Made by a program: the position numbers and the translations under genes. DNA of 64,000 nucleotides from Catellatospora sp. IY07-71. Its GTDB lineage: Bacteria > Actinomycetota > Actinomycetes > Mycobacteriales > Micromonosporaceae. The stretch lies in the NCBI RefSeq assembly GCF_018326265.1, contig NZ_AP023360.1, forward strand, positions 2,161,501-2,225,500, written 5' to 3'. The notes below the pieces were generated by a model. That model had not been told where the DNA came from, did not search any database, and was given only the letters and a program-made list of their open reading frames with translations. Shown piece by piece: positions 41,105 to 49,478 of this stretch (positions are counted from its first letter, which is position 1; each line of letters opens with the position of its first letter).

Positions 41105-42088
41105 TCACCGGCGCCGGGTGCAGTCGCACGCGGGATGCGGCGTCCAGGTGCGCCGCCGCCAGGGGCGTACCCCGTTGATCTCCACGGTGGTGCCGACGGT
41201 GGTCGGCTCGGCGCCGTCGAGGTAGGCCAGCACCTCGGCCGCGGCGAAACCGGCCGCGGTGAGCCGGGTCGCCGCGGCGCACGGATCCCGGCCCGGCCCG
41301 GCGGCGAGCTGGGCGGCGAGCGCGGGCCAGTCCGGGTCGCGGTCGGTGCGGTGCAGGTCCAGGCAGCGCAGGCAGGGCCCGCCGGAGGCGGGCACCAGCG
41401 GCCCGACCACCGCGATCCCGTCGCGTACGGCGAGCGCCAGGTGCGGCACCCGGCGGCGCGTGCCGCGGCTGGACACCGCGTACCCGACCTGCACCCGGAA
41501 GGTGGCGTCGGTGGCCCGCAGCGTGCCCGGGGGCCGGTCGGCCGGGGCGGGCGCCTCCGGCCGGCCGGCGGCCACCGCCGCCGACTCGCCCGCGGCGGCC
41601 ACCACGCCGACCTTGCCCACCCCGGCGTCCGACAGCGTCGTGGCGACCAGCCGGGCGAGCGGTCCGGTGCCCGCCACGATCACCCGCGCCCGGGCACGGC
41701 GCTGCAGCACGCGGGCGGGGGTGCCCGCCGTCTCGGCCTGGCGCAGCGCCAGCGCGGCGGCCTCGTCGCCCAGCCGTTCCCGCCGGGACGCGGGCAGCGC
41801 GGCGGGCATCAGCGCCTGCGCGGGCACCACCAGACCGCGCTCGGCGAGGGCGGCCAGCACCGCGAACACGTCGTCGGGACGCATGCCCAGGCGGCTCATC
41901 TCGGCCAGCAGCGCGCGCTCCGTCCGGGACCCGTCGAGCAGCTCCAGCAGCCGGGCGGCGGAGCGGTGCGGCAGTTCGAGCACGACCGCGTACTCGGGGT
42001 CGGTGCCCAGCTGGACGGTGAGCGGGTCGCGCCACATCGGGCGCAGGCCCGGCAGCAGCGCCGGGCGGGTCATCGGCGGGCGGTTCAC
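41105..42088 (-). CDS. ThiF/E1-like protein (Rv3196-like)
   Basis: 327 aa. An N-terminal winged-helix-like region (~20-100) precedes an E1-type Rossmann domain (RVIVAGTGPLARLVATTLSDAG) with cysteines GGPCLRCLDLH and HPACDC near the end as a probable zinc site. Annotated relatives are called TOMM leader-peptide-binding or cyclodehydratase-like, yet the family is widespread in actinobacteria beside ABC1 kinase genes without RiPP clusters. The ATP loop is degenerate. GTG 42088; ATG 42073 is an alternative. Confidence 0.8.
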   Translation of the reverse strand: MNRPPMTRPALLPGLRPMWRDPLTVQLGTDPEYAVVLELPHRSAARLLELLDGSRTERALLAEMSRLGMRPDDVFAVLAALAERGLVVPAQALMPAALPASRRERLGDEAAALALRQAETAGTPARVLQRRARARVIVAGTGPLARLVATTLSDAGVGKVGVVAAAGESAAVAAGRPEAPAPADRPPGTLRATDATFRVQVGYAVSSRGTRRRVPHLALAVRDGIAVVGPLVPASGGPCLRCLDLHRTDRDPDWPALAAQLAAGPGRDPCAAATRLTAAGFAAAEVLAYLDGAEPTTVGTTVEINGVRPWRRRTWTPHPACDCTRRR

Positions 42089-42127
42089 AGCCGGTCACGG
42101 TGCCAGCCGCGACCCCGGCCGATCCCG

Positions 42128-42190
42128 TTTTCCACAGGCTGTTCCCTGTGATCATCAGGTTTTCCACAGGCCTGACCTGCGTTGTCCACA
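42128..42190 (+). promoter_or_regulatory. Cluster of three DnaA-box-like sites
   Basis: TTTTCCACA at 42128-42136 and 42160-42168, TTGTCCACA at 42182-42190, all in the same orientation. TTGTCCACA is the preferred actinobacterial DnaA box; the others differ by one base. They fill the 174-bp gap upstream of the ThiF-like gene. Confidence 0.5.
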
Positions 42191-42217
42191 GATCTTGGGG
42201 AAAACTGTCGGGTAGAC

Positions 42218-42250
42218 GACAGGGGCCCGCGGTTACCGCGGGCTCCTGTC
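42218..42250. terminator. Terminator after DUF5679 gene
   Basis: 15-bp stem GACAGGGGCCCGCGG / CCGCGGGCTCCTGTC, three-nt loop TTA, one G-U pair; 13 nt after the minus-strand stop. Confidence 0.8.
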
Positions 42251-42262
42251 TGCCGTTGTTCC

Positions 42263-42418
42263 TCAGGCCTTGCCGAGAATGCGGTTCACGGTCGTGCCGC
42301 AGACGGGGCAGGGCCCCTTGGCCATCCGCATGCCAGTCTTGGAGATCTCCACCTTGCCGGTGAAATCACGCTTTTCCTTGCACTTCACGCAGTAGCCGTT
42401 GTACTTCTCTTCGGCCAC
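42263..42418 (-). CDS. DUF5679 zinc-ribbon protein
   Basis: 51 aa beginning MAEEKYNGYCVKCKEKRDF, with C10-x2-C13 and C37-x2-C40 (GPCPVCGTT) making a zinc ribbon. DUF5679 small proteins are widespread in actinobacteria and of unknown function. GTG 42418 has GAGGAGG five nt upstream, and a strong terminator follows. Confidence 0.9.
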   Translation of the reverse strand: MAEEKYNGYCVKCKEKRDFTGKVEISKTGMRMAKGPCPVCGTTVNRILGKA

Positions 42419-42723
42419 GATTCCTCCTCATGATCCACGGTGACTCGTCCGGCGCTCGCGCTGTGACGGTGGAAGTCTGCCTGCCCTGATCGATCAGATA
42501 AGTCAGGTTACGCGGGACACGCCGGAGTCATCACGCTTGTAGAAAATGAGGCATTTTCTGGAAGTCGCCTGTGCATTGAGCAATGTCCCCTTATGCGGAC
42601 TGGTCAGGGCCGTACCAGCCGGAAGAATTTTCTTGGCGAATTCGGCAAATCCCAGCAATTCTGGCGATGATCACAAGATTGACCCTTGCGGAACCCTGGC
42701 ATCGGGCCGCTAGCGTCCATGCC
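42419..42723. other. 305-bp intergenic region with two perfect palindromes
   Basis: Locally AT-richer than the rest. Holds CTGATCGATCAG (42486-42497) and AGAAAATG-AGG-CATTTTCT (42541-42559), then a TTGACC at 42679 and TAGCGT -10 at 42711-42716 for the leaderless peptide gene. No other gene seen. Confidence 0.5.
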
Positions 42724-42780
42724 GTGAGCAACACCCCCCTGGTCGCCCCCGGGTGCCCCCTGGCCTGCGCCGGTCACTAG
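42724..42780 (+). CDS. 18-aa cysteine-containing leader peptide
   Basis: GTG 42724 opens an 18-codon ORF, MSNTPLVAPGCPLACAGH, ending TAG directly abutting ATG 42781 of the M48 gene (TAGATG). TAGCGT ends 7 nt before the GTG, so the mRNA would begin with this codon, and the M48 gene has no Shine-Dalgarno of its own. Best reading: a short coupling or leader peptide. The two cysteines may be meaningful (redox or Cys-dependent attenuation) or chance. Confidence 0.5.
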   Translation: MSNTPLVAPGCPLACAGH

Positions 42781-43305
42781 ATGGCCGCCGCACGCAAACC
42801 CGTGGTTGAGGTCCGGCGCAGCGAGCGCCGGCGGCGGACGGTGTCCGCCTACCGGGAGGGCGAGCGGGTCGTGGTGCTCATCCCCAGCCAGTTCTCCCGC
42901 GCGGAGGAGAGCGAGTGGGTCGGCAAGATGCTCGCCCGGCTCGCCGCCCGCGACCTGCGCAGCCAGCGCAGCGACGCCGACCTGGCGGTGCGGGCCCGGC
43001 AGCTGGCCGGCCGCTACCTGACCGAGTTCGGCGCGATCGCGGTGCCCGCCAGCGTGCGCTGGGTGTCCAATCAGCACGGCCGCTGGGGCTCCTGCACGCC
43101 CGCCGACCGCACCATCCGGCTGTCCGAGCGGGTCCGCGACATGCCGTCCTGGGTCAGCGACTACGTGCTGCTACACGAACTGGTGCACCTGATCGTGCCC
43201 AGCCACAACGCCCGGTTCTGGGAGCTGGTCGGCCGCTACCCCCGCACCGAGCGCGCCCGCGGCTACCTCGAAGGCATCGCCGCCGCCGACGCCCGCGCGG
43301 AGTAA
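42781..43305 (+). CDS. YgjP-type M48-like metallopeptidase
   Basis: 174 aa with the zinc motif LLHELVHLIVPSHNARFW (HELVH plus downstream His) and NQHGRWGSCTPADRTIRLS upstream, the YgjP/WLM-like DUF45 layout. Soluble. Translation is probably coupled to the 18-aa ORF. Substrate unknown. Confidence 0.9.
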   Translation: MAAARKPVVEVRRSERRRRTVSAYREGERVVVLIPSQFSRAEESEWVGKMLARLAARDLRSQRSDADLAVRARQLAGRYLTEFGAIAVPASVRWVSNQHGRWGSCTPADRTIRLSERVRDMPSWVSDYVLLHELVHLIVPSHNARFWELVGRYPRTERARGYLEGIAAADARAE

Positions 43306-43310
43306 ACGGC

Positions 43311-43342
43311 GGCCTGCCACCTCGGGTGAGAGGTGACAGGCC
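43311..43342. terminator. Bidirectional terminator
   Basis: GGCCTG-C-CACCTC / GAGGTG-A-CAGGCC, 12 bp with one mismatch and a 6-nt loop, between converging genes. Confidence 0.7.
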
Positions 43343-43356
43343 GATGTCGGCGACGG

Positions 43357-44676
43357 TCAGGGCTGCTTGGGGCCGTCCTGCGGGGTGGGGCCCTCCTCGG
43401 TGGGCGGGAGGTCGAGGTCGTCCAGGGCGCTGAGGTCGAAGACGGCGCTGTCGGCGCCGCCGGCGTAGCCGACGGGATCGGCGAACGCCTCCTCGTCGGG
43501 CAGCAGGTCGGGGTGGGCCCAGAGGGCGTCCCGGCCGTCCACGCCCCGGTGCTCGGTGAGCGCGGCCCACAGCGCGGCGGCCTCGCGCAGCCGCCGGGGC
43601 CGCAGCTCCAGGCCGACCAGCGCGGCGAACGTCTGCTCGGCCGGCCCGCCCGCGGCGCGGCGGCGGCGGAACGTCTCGGACAGGCGCACCACGTTGGGCA
43701 GGCGACCCTCGGCGGCGCCCTCGACGACGTTGGTCACCCAGCCCTCGACCAGGGCGAGCGCCGTCTCCAGGCGGCGCAGGGCGGCCTGCTGCTGCGGGCT
43801 GTCGTCGGGGGTGAAGATGCCTTCGAGCTGGAGCTCGCTCATCGACTCGGGGTCGGCGGGGTTGACCCGGGACAGCGCCTCCTCGATGGCCTCCCGGTCG
43901 ACCCGGATGCCGTTGGCGTACGTCTCGACGGCGGTGAGCACGTGCCCGCGCAGCCACGGCACGTGGCCGAAGAGGCGCTGGTGGGCGGTCTCCCGCAGGG
44001 AGACGAACAGGCGCAGCTCGCCGGGGTCGAGTTCGAGGCCGGCGCCGTACGCCTTGATGTTGGCGGGCACCAGCGCCGCGGTGCCCCGGGGGCCGAGCGG
44101 CAGGCCGATGTCGCCGGCCGACAGCACCTCGACGGCGAGCTTTGCCAGCGCGGCGCCGAACTGGCCGCCGAACAGGGCGCCGCCCAGGCTGCTGATCATC
44201 GAGGCCATCGGGCCGAGCTGGGCGCGGGCCTCCGGCGGGACCAGATCGCCCATGGCGGCGACCATGCGCTCGGCGACGGGGTCGGCGAGCTTGCGCCACA
44301 CGTCCAGCGTGTTGAAGATCCACTCGTTGCGGTTCCAGGCGGCGGTGGTGACCAGGCCGCTGGGCAGCGCGGTGGCGGGGTTGAGCCACAGGTCGGCCAG
44401 CCGCAGCGCCTCGTCCACCTCGGCGCGGTCGGCGGCGGACACGGCGGGATCGCCCTCGCTGTTGAGCGAGGTGGTGGCGACCTGGCGGGCCAGGTCCCAG
44501 TTGACGGGGCCGCCGCCGGACTGGGACATGGCCATGAGCTGCTGCAACCCGGCGAGGAACTGCTGCATCTGCTGCGGGTCGTTGGGATCTGGCGGTTGGC
44601 CGCCCGGAAGGGCGAACCCGAACGGGGTGTCAGGCACGCTCTCCACCGTACGCGCACTTGAGTCCAACTGACTCAT
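43357..44676 (-). CDS. Zinc-dependent metalloprotease family protein (DUF2342, Rv3195-like)
   Basis: 439 aa. Family motif around RETAHQRLFGHVPWLR, in the place of HExxH, and LVEGWVTNVVE ~90 residues later; N-terminal Gln/Met-rich stretch. Also known as the coenzyme F420 biosynthesis-associated family; the peptidase activity is by prediction only, and the first His of HExxH is Arg here (RETAH). Divergent from the Lon-like protease gene, as in mycobacteria. Confidence 0.88.
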   Translation of the reverse strand: MSQLDSSARTVESVPDTPFGFALPGGQPPDPNDPQQMQQFLAGLQQLMAMSQSGGGPVNWDLARQVATTSLNSEGDPAVSAADRAEVDEALRLADLWLNPATALPSGLVTTAAWNRNEWIFNTLDVWRKLADPVAERMVAAMGDLVPPEARAQLGPMASMISSLGGALFGGQFGAALAKLAVEVLSAGDIGLPLGPRGTAALVPANIKAYGAGLELDPGELRLFVSLRETAHQRLFGHVPWLRGHVLTAVETYANGIRVDREAIEEALSRVNPADPESMSELQLEGIFTPDDSPQQQAALRRLETALALVEGWVTNVVEGAAEGRLPNVVRLSETFRRRRAAGGPAEQTFAALVGLELRPRRLREAAALWAALTEHRGVDGRDALWAHPDLLPDEEAFADPVGYAGGADSAVFDLSALDDLDLPPTEEGPTPQDGPKQP

Positions 44677-44745
44677 AGCGGGGGCAGGATCGGGGACGAG
44701 TCAGGGTCCGGCGGGTCGGGCAGGGGCCCGGCTAGGCTGGCCGCC

Positions 44746-45825
44746 ATGAGACGTCGCGGGTTGACTGTGGTGCTGGGCGCCGCCTTTGCCGTGCTGCTGC
44801 TGCTGGGCATCGGCCAGGTGCGGGTGCCGTACGTCGTGGAGAGCGCCGGCCCCACCGTGGACACGCTGACCGCCGTCGACGAGAACGGCGAGCTGTGCGA
44901 CCCGGCCGCGAAGGACGCGGCGAAGGGCTGCCACGAGGTCATCTCGGTCACCGGCGACGGCGGCCCCGCGGTCTCGAAGTCCGACGGGCAGCTGCGCCTG
45001 GTCACGGTCAACGTGCAGTCGTCGACCGATCTGCTGTCGGTGATCCGCGGCTGGTGGTCCGACGAGGAGGCGGTCGTGCCGTACGAGCTGCTCTACCCGC
45101 CGGACCAGACCCGCGAGGAGATCGACCAGCAGGGCCAGGAGGCGTTCCAGAACTCGCAGACCAGCGCGGAGACCGCGGCGCTGCGCGAGCTGGGCTACCC
45201 GGTGCGGGTGACCGTGAGCAAGGTGGTCGAGGGCGGCCCGTCCGACGGGAAGCTGAAGGTGAACGACGTCATCGACACGGTCGACGGCACCGCGGTCACC
45301 TCGAACGGCAAGCTGCTGGAGCTGATCCAGGCCAAGCCGGCCGGCACCGCGCTGAAGCTCGGCGTGACCCGCGACGGCGCGCCGGCCACCGTGGAGGTCA
45401 CCACGAAGGCCGCCTCGGACACCGACAGCACCCCGCGGGTCGGCATCGAGGTGGACACCAAGCAGCCGCACCCGTTCACGCTGAACATCAAGCTGGACGA
45501 CATCGCCGGGCCGAGCGCGGGCCTGATGTTCGCGCTGGGCATCATCGACAAGCTGACGCCGGAGGACCTCACCGGCGGCAAGGTCATCGCGGGCACCGGC
45601 ACCATCGACGACGAGGGCAACGTCGGCCCGATCGGCGGCATCCCGCAGAAGCTGTACGGCGCCAGGGACGCGGGCGCGAAGTGGTTCCTCACCCCGGTCG
45701 ACAACTGCGCAGAGGCCAAGGCGAACGCGCTGCCGGACCTGCCCCTGGTGAAGGTCGCCACGCTGGACGACGCGCTGGCCGCGCTGAAGACCATCAACGC
45801 GGGCGGTACGCCGCCTTCCTGTTAA
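44746..45825 (+). CDS. PDZ domain Lon-like serine protease (YlbL type)
   Basis: 359 aa: N-terminal membrane anchor (TVVLGAAFAVLLLLGIGQV), PDZ domain (~155-215, VTVSKVVEGGPSDGKLKVNDVID cited by VEGGPSDGKL), and Lon-type protease domain with Ser257 in IAGPSAGLMFALG and Lys302 in GGIPQKLYGA forming the dyad. Faces outward. TAGGCT ends 7 nt before ATG 44746: leaderless. Mycobacterial counterpart Rv3194c. Confidence 0.94.
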   Translation: MRRRGLTVVLGAAFAVLLLLGIGQVRVPYVVESAGPTVDTLTAVDENGELCDPAAKDAAKGCHEVISVTGDGGPAVSKSDGQLRLVTVNVQSSTDLLSVIRGWWSDEEAVVPYELLYPPDQTREEIDQQGQEAFQNSQTSAETAALRELGYPVRVTVSKVVEGGPSDGKLKVNDVIDTVDGTAVTSNGKLLELIQAKPAGTALKLGVTRDGAPATVEVTTKAASDTDSTPRVGIEVDTKQPHPFTLNIKLDDIAGPSAGLMFALGIIDKLTPEDLTGGKVIAGTGTIDDEGNVGPIGGIPQKLYGARDAGAKWFLTPVDNCAEAKANALPDLPLVKVATLDDALAALKTINAGGTPPSC

Positions 45826-45896
45826 GAAGCTGAGAACGCCCCGGTGGGAGGCCTTCCTCCCTGCCGCGCTCTTGCACGGCAACGTAGGCTTCCACC

Positions 45897-48821
45897 GTGG
45901 TCAACCGATCAAGTCAACTGCCGCACATGAGCCGGCGCGGTCGCGCGTGGCTCATCGTGCTGACCGGCCTGCTGATCTTCTTCGCCGTCCTGGGCTGGGT
46001 GGTGGAGGCCTGGACCGAGTGGCTCTGGTTCGACGAACTGGGCGCGACCCAGGTCTTCTCCGGGCAGCTCGGCACCCGGATAGGGCTGTTCGCGGTGTTC
46101 GGCCTGATCATCGGGGCGTTCATCTTCGGCAACCTCTACCTGGCGTACCGGCTGCGCCCGTTCCTGCCGCCCACCGGGGTGGAGCAGCAGGCCCTGGAGC
46201 GTTACCGCTATGTGCTGGGGCCGCACCTGATCCGCTGGTTCGCGCTGGCCTCGGGCGCGGTGGCCTTCTTCGCCGGCCTGGCCGCGCAGGGCCACTGGCA
46301 GCAGTGGCTGCTGTTCGAGCACGCCAAGCCGTTCGGCCAGAAGGACCCGCAGTTCGGCATCGACGTGGGCTTCTACGTGTTCAAGCTGCCGTTCTGGCAG
46401 TACCTGCTCAACACCGGCTTCACGGTGACCGTGCTGGCGCTGATCGGCGCGCTGGGCGTGCACTACCTCTACGGCGGGGTGCGGCTGTCCGGCCCCGGCG
46501 ACCGGATGACCACCGGCGCCCGTGCCCACCTGACCGGGCTGGTCGCGCTGTTCGTCAGCCTCAAGGCGGTCGCGTACGTGCTGGACCGCCGGGCGCTGCT
46601 GCTGGACACCATCGCCGGCACCGACCTGACCGGCGCCGGGTACACCGACATCCAGGCGCTGCTGCCGGCCAAGGAGATGCTCACCTACATCTCGGTGATC
46701 GTCGTGATCGCGATCCTGGTCTTCTCGAACGCGGTGATGCGCAACCTGGTGTGGCCGGGCGTGGCGCTGGGCCTGCTGGCCATCTCGGCGGTCGCCATCG
46801 GCGGCATCTACCCGTGGGGCGTGCAGACGTTCCAGGTCGACCCGAGCCGCAACGTGAAGGAAGCGCAGTACATCGACCGCACCATCGCGGCGACCCGCGC
46901 GGCGTACGGCCTGGACACGGCCAAGAACACGCCCTACGCGTCGGACACGGTGGTGCCGCCGGCCGCGCTCGCGCAGGACAAGACGATCGTGCCGAACATC
47001 CGCCTGCTCGACCCGTCCGTGGTCGCCGACAGCTACACGCAGCTGTCGCAGGTGCGCAGCTTCTACCAGTTCGGCGACAAGCTGGACATCGACCGGTACA
47101 CCATCGACGGCAAGACCGCCGACTACGTGGTGGGCCTGCGCGAGATCGAGTACGGCAAGCTGACCTCGGCGCAGAGCAACTGGATCAACAAGCACACGGT
47201 CTACACGCACGGCTACGGCCTGGTCGCGGCGCCCGCCAACACCACCGTCTGCGCCGGGCAGCCGTACTTCGTCTCCGGCTTCTTCACCGGCCAGGCGCAG
47301 GGCAGCGAGCAGGGCTGCTCGTCGGCGACCGACAAGCTGCCGGTCGAGCAGCCGCGCATCTACTACGGCGAGCGGATGGGCGAGGAGTACGCCATCGTCG
47401 GCAAGCCGGACGGCGGGCAGAGCGCCGAGTACGACCGGCCCACCGGTGAGGCGAGCGACGCTCGCTACACCTACACCGGCCAGGGCGGCGTGGAGATCGG
47501 CTCGACCTGGCGCCGGCTGCTCTATGCGATCAAGTACGCGGAGTCGAACTTCCTGCTCGCCGACGCGGTCAACGACAACTCGAAGATCCTCTACGAGCGT
47601 GACCCGCGCACCCGCGTGCAGAAGGTGGCCCCGTTCCTGACGCTGGACGGCGACCCCTACCCGGCCGCCGTGAACGGGCGCATCGTGTGGATCGTCGACG
47701 GTTACACCACCAGCGCGAACTTCCCGTACGCGCAGCGGGTGGACCTGCAGGACGCGACCAGCGACTCGCTGACCGGCGACGGCACCTTCCGGCTCGCCCG
47801 GCAGGAGATCAACTACATCCGCAACTCGGTCAAGGCGACGGTCGACGCGTACGACGGCACGGTCACCCTCTACCAGTTCGACGAGACCGACCCGATCCTG
47901 CGGGCGTGGAACGACGCCTTCGGCGGCGACCTGGTCAAGCCGAAGGCGGAGATCCCGGCGGAGCTGGCCAGCCACTTCCGCTACCCCGCGGACATGTTCA
48001 AGGTGCAGCGCGACCTGCTCACCCGGTTCCACGTCAACAACGCCAACGACTTCTTCAACGCGCCGGACTTCTGGGCCGTGCCGAACGACCCCGCGGGTCG
48101 CGCGGACGCCAAGCAGCCGCCGTACTACCTGCTCACCCAGCTGCCCGGGCAGACCGAGCCGCGCTTCCAGCTGACCGCCGCGGTGACCCCGCGGGAGAAG
48201 CAGAACCTGGCCGCGCTGATCTCCGGGTCGTACGTCGACGGCAAACCGCACCTGGAGGTGCTGGAGCTGAACAAGGACGGCCGGATCCCCGGACCCGGCC
48301 AGGCACAGCAGCTCATGGAGAACTTCGACGCGGCACGCACCCAGCTCAACATCTGGGGCACCAACGTGGTCAAGGGCAACCTGCTGTCCCTGCCGTACGG
48401 CGGCGGCATGCTCTACGTCGAGCCGATCTACCTGAAGTCCAGCAACGAGAACCCGTACCCGCTGATGAAGAAGGTGCTGGTCAGCTACGGCGACAAGATC
48501 GCCTTCGAGGACACGTTGCAGCAGGGCATCCAGAAGCTGGTCGCGGGCACCACGGGCACGCCGCCGGTGGCCACGCCGGAGCAGCCGCCGCCGCCGACCA
48601 CCGGGTCGCCCACCCTGGCCGCCGCCGCGGCCAAGGTGAAACAGGCCATCGCCGACCTGCGCGCGGCCCAGCAGTCGGGCAACTTCGAGGCGTACGGCAA
48701 GGCGCTGGCGGCGCTGGAGGCGGCGATCAAGGAGTTCGAGGCGGCCGGCGGCAACCAGCCGCAGACCCCGGCGAGCCCGGCACCGCCCACGCCGACGCCG
48801 ACACCGGCCACGACGGGCTGA
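45897..48821 (+). CDS. UPF0182 family membrane protein
   Basis: 974 aa; seven membrane helices in the first ~310 residues (first: AWLIVLTGLLIFFAVLGWVV), then a large extracytoplasmic region with YAIKYAESNFLLAD, YEPIY-like LYVEPIYL and a C-terminal Pro/Thr-rich tail (PPPPTTGSPTLAAA, ending PASPAPPTPTPTPATTG). Function unknown in all members. TAGGCT ends 6 nt before GTG 45897: leaderless. Last gene of the block shared with mycobacteria. Confidence 0.93.
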   Translation: MVNRSSQLPHMSRRGRAWLIVLTGLLIFFAVLGWVVEAWTEWLWFDELGATQVFSGQLGTRIGLFAVFGLIIGAFIFGNLYLAYRLRPFLPPTGVEQQALERYRYVLGPHLIRWFALASGAVAFFAGLAAQGHWQQWLLFEHAKPFGQKDPQFGIDVGFYVFKLPFWQYLLNTGFTVTVLALIGALGVHYLYGGVRLSGPGDRMTTGARAHLTGLVALFVSLKAVAYVLDRRALLLDTIAGTDLTGAGYTDIQALLPAKEMLTYISVIVVIAILVFSNAVMRNLVWPGVALGLLAISAVAIGGIYPWGVQTFQVDPSRNVKEAQYIDRTIAATRAAYGLDTAKNTPYASDTVVPPAALAQDKTIVPNIRLLDPSVVADSYTQLSQVRSFYQFGDKLDIDRYTIDGKTADYVVGLREIEYGKLTSAQSNWINKHTVYTHGYGLVAAPANTTVCAGQPYFVSGFFTGQAQGSEQGCSSATDKLPVEQPRIYYGERMGEEYAIVGKPDGGQSAEYDRPTGEASDARYTYTGQGGVEIGSTWRRLLYAIKYAESNFLLADAVNDNSKILYERDPRTRVQKVAPFLTLDGDPYPAAVNGRIVWIVDGYTTSANFPYAQRVDLQDATSDSLTGDGTFRLARQEINYIRNSVKATVDAYDGTVTLYQFDETDPILRAWNDAFGGDLVKPKAEIPAELASHFRYPADMFKVQRDLLTRFHVNNANDFFNAPDFWAVPNDPAGRADAKQPPYYLLTQLPGQTEPRFQLTAAVTPREKQNLAALISGSYVDGKPHLEVLELNKDGRIPGPGQAQQLMENFDAARTQLNIWGTNVVKGNLLSLPYGGGMLYVEPIYLKSSNENPYPLMKKVLVSYGDKIAFEDTLQQGIQKLVAGTTGTPPVATPEQPPPPTTGSPTLAAAAAKVKQAIADLRAAQQSGNFEAYGKALAALEAAIKEFEAAGGNQPQTPASPAPPTPTPTPATTG

Positions 48822-48826
48822 TCGAG

Positions 48827-48861
48827 CACGGGGTGAGCGCTGAGACGGCGCTCACCCCGTG
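48827..48861 (+). terminator. Terminator after UPF0182 gene
   Basis: Perfect 14-bp stem CACGGGGTGAGCGC / GCGCTCACCCCGTG with 7-nt loop. Confidence 0.85.
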
Positions 48862-48907
48862 TCGATTTGCGGCAGGTGCGATCAACGCGCTAGTGTTTAG
48901 GAACCGA

Positions 48908-48981
48908 CGCGGGGTGGAGCAGCTCGGTAGCTCGCTGGGCTCATAACCCAGAGGTCGCAGGTTCAAATCCTGTCCCCGCTA
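48908..48981 (+). tRNA. tRNA-fMet (CAT), copy 1
   Basis: 74 nt, full cloverleaf: acceptor CGCGGGG, D-loop AGCTCGGTAGCT, anticodon arm TGGG-CTCATAA-CCCA with the three G-C pairs of initiators, T-arm CAGG-TTCAAAT-CCTG. Unpaired first base C1 is an initiator hallmark. CCA is not encoded. Confidence 0.97.
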
Positions 48982-48987
48982 CGAACA

Positions 48988-49024
48988 GAAGACCCGGTTC
49001 CCCTGGAGCCGGGTCTTCTTCTTT
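48988..49024 (+). terminator. Terminator of tRNA-fMet copy 1
   Basis: GAAGACCCGG / CCGGGTCTTC stem, 11-nt loop, then TTCTTT. Confidence 0.85.
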
Positions 49025-49036
49025 CTCCAGCTGGGG

Positions 49037-49462
49037 GTGACCGCTGTGACGAGGGAGGACCTGATCCGGCTGCGCCGGGCGCGCGACCGGATGGACCGCG
49101 ACTACGCCCAGCCGCTGGACGTGCCCGCGCTGGCCCGCACCGCGCTCATGTCGCCCGGCCACTTCTCGCGCAGCTTCCGGGCCGCCTTCGGCGAGACGCC
49201 GTACAGCTACCTGATGACCCGCCGGATCGAGCGGGCCAAGGCGCTGCTGCGCCGCGGCGACCTCAGCGTGACCGACGTGTGCATGGCGGTCGGGTTCACC
49301 TCGCTCGGCTCGTTCAGCAGCAGGTTCACCGAGCTGGTGGGGCAGAGCCCGAGCGCGTACCGGGCCCGGGACGACCACGCCTGGCTGGCCGGGGTCCCGG
49401 CCTGCGTCGCCAAGATTTTCACCCGACCCGTCAGGAACGGAGAAGCCACGACGGGCGCCTGA
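49037..49462 (+). CDS. AraC-type HTH regulator, DNA-binding domain only
   Basis: 141 aa: two helix-turn-helix units (LARTALMSPGHFSRSFRAAFGETPYSYLMTRRIERA, cited by SPGHFSRSFRAAFGETPYSY, and VTDVCMAVGFTSLGSFSSRF) and no effector domain. It is followed 16 bp on by a VOC protein, a common pairing. GTG 49037, or GTG 49046. Confidence 0.9.
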   Translation: MTAVTREDLIRLRRARDRMDRDYAQPLDVPALARTALMSPGHFSRSFRAAFGETPYSYLMTRRIERAKALLRRGDLSVTDVCMAVGFTSLGSFSSRFTELVGQSPSAYRARDDHAWLAGVPACVAKIFTRPVRNGEATTGA

Positions 49463-49478
49463 CCGTAGCGTGAGCTGC

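Noticed and set aside
42128-42190. Chromosomal replication origin
   Set aside because: Only three boxes and none of dnaA, dnaN, recF, gyrB, rpmH or parAB nearby.
41105-42780. A thiazole/oxazole-modified peptide cluster made of the ThiF-like protein and the 18-aa Cys peptide
   Set aside because: No YcaO protein or dehydrogenase, the peptide has no leader region, the genes are on opposite strands, and ThiF-like relatives sit here across actinobacteria without RiPPs.
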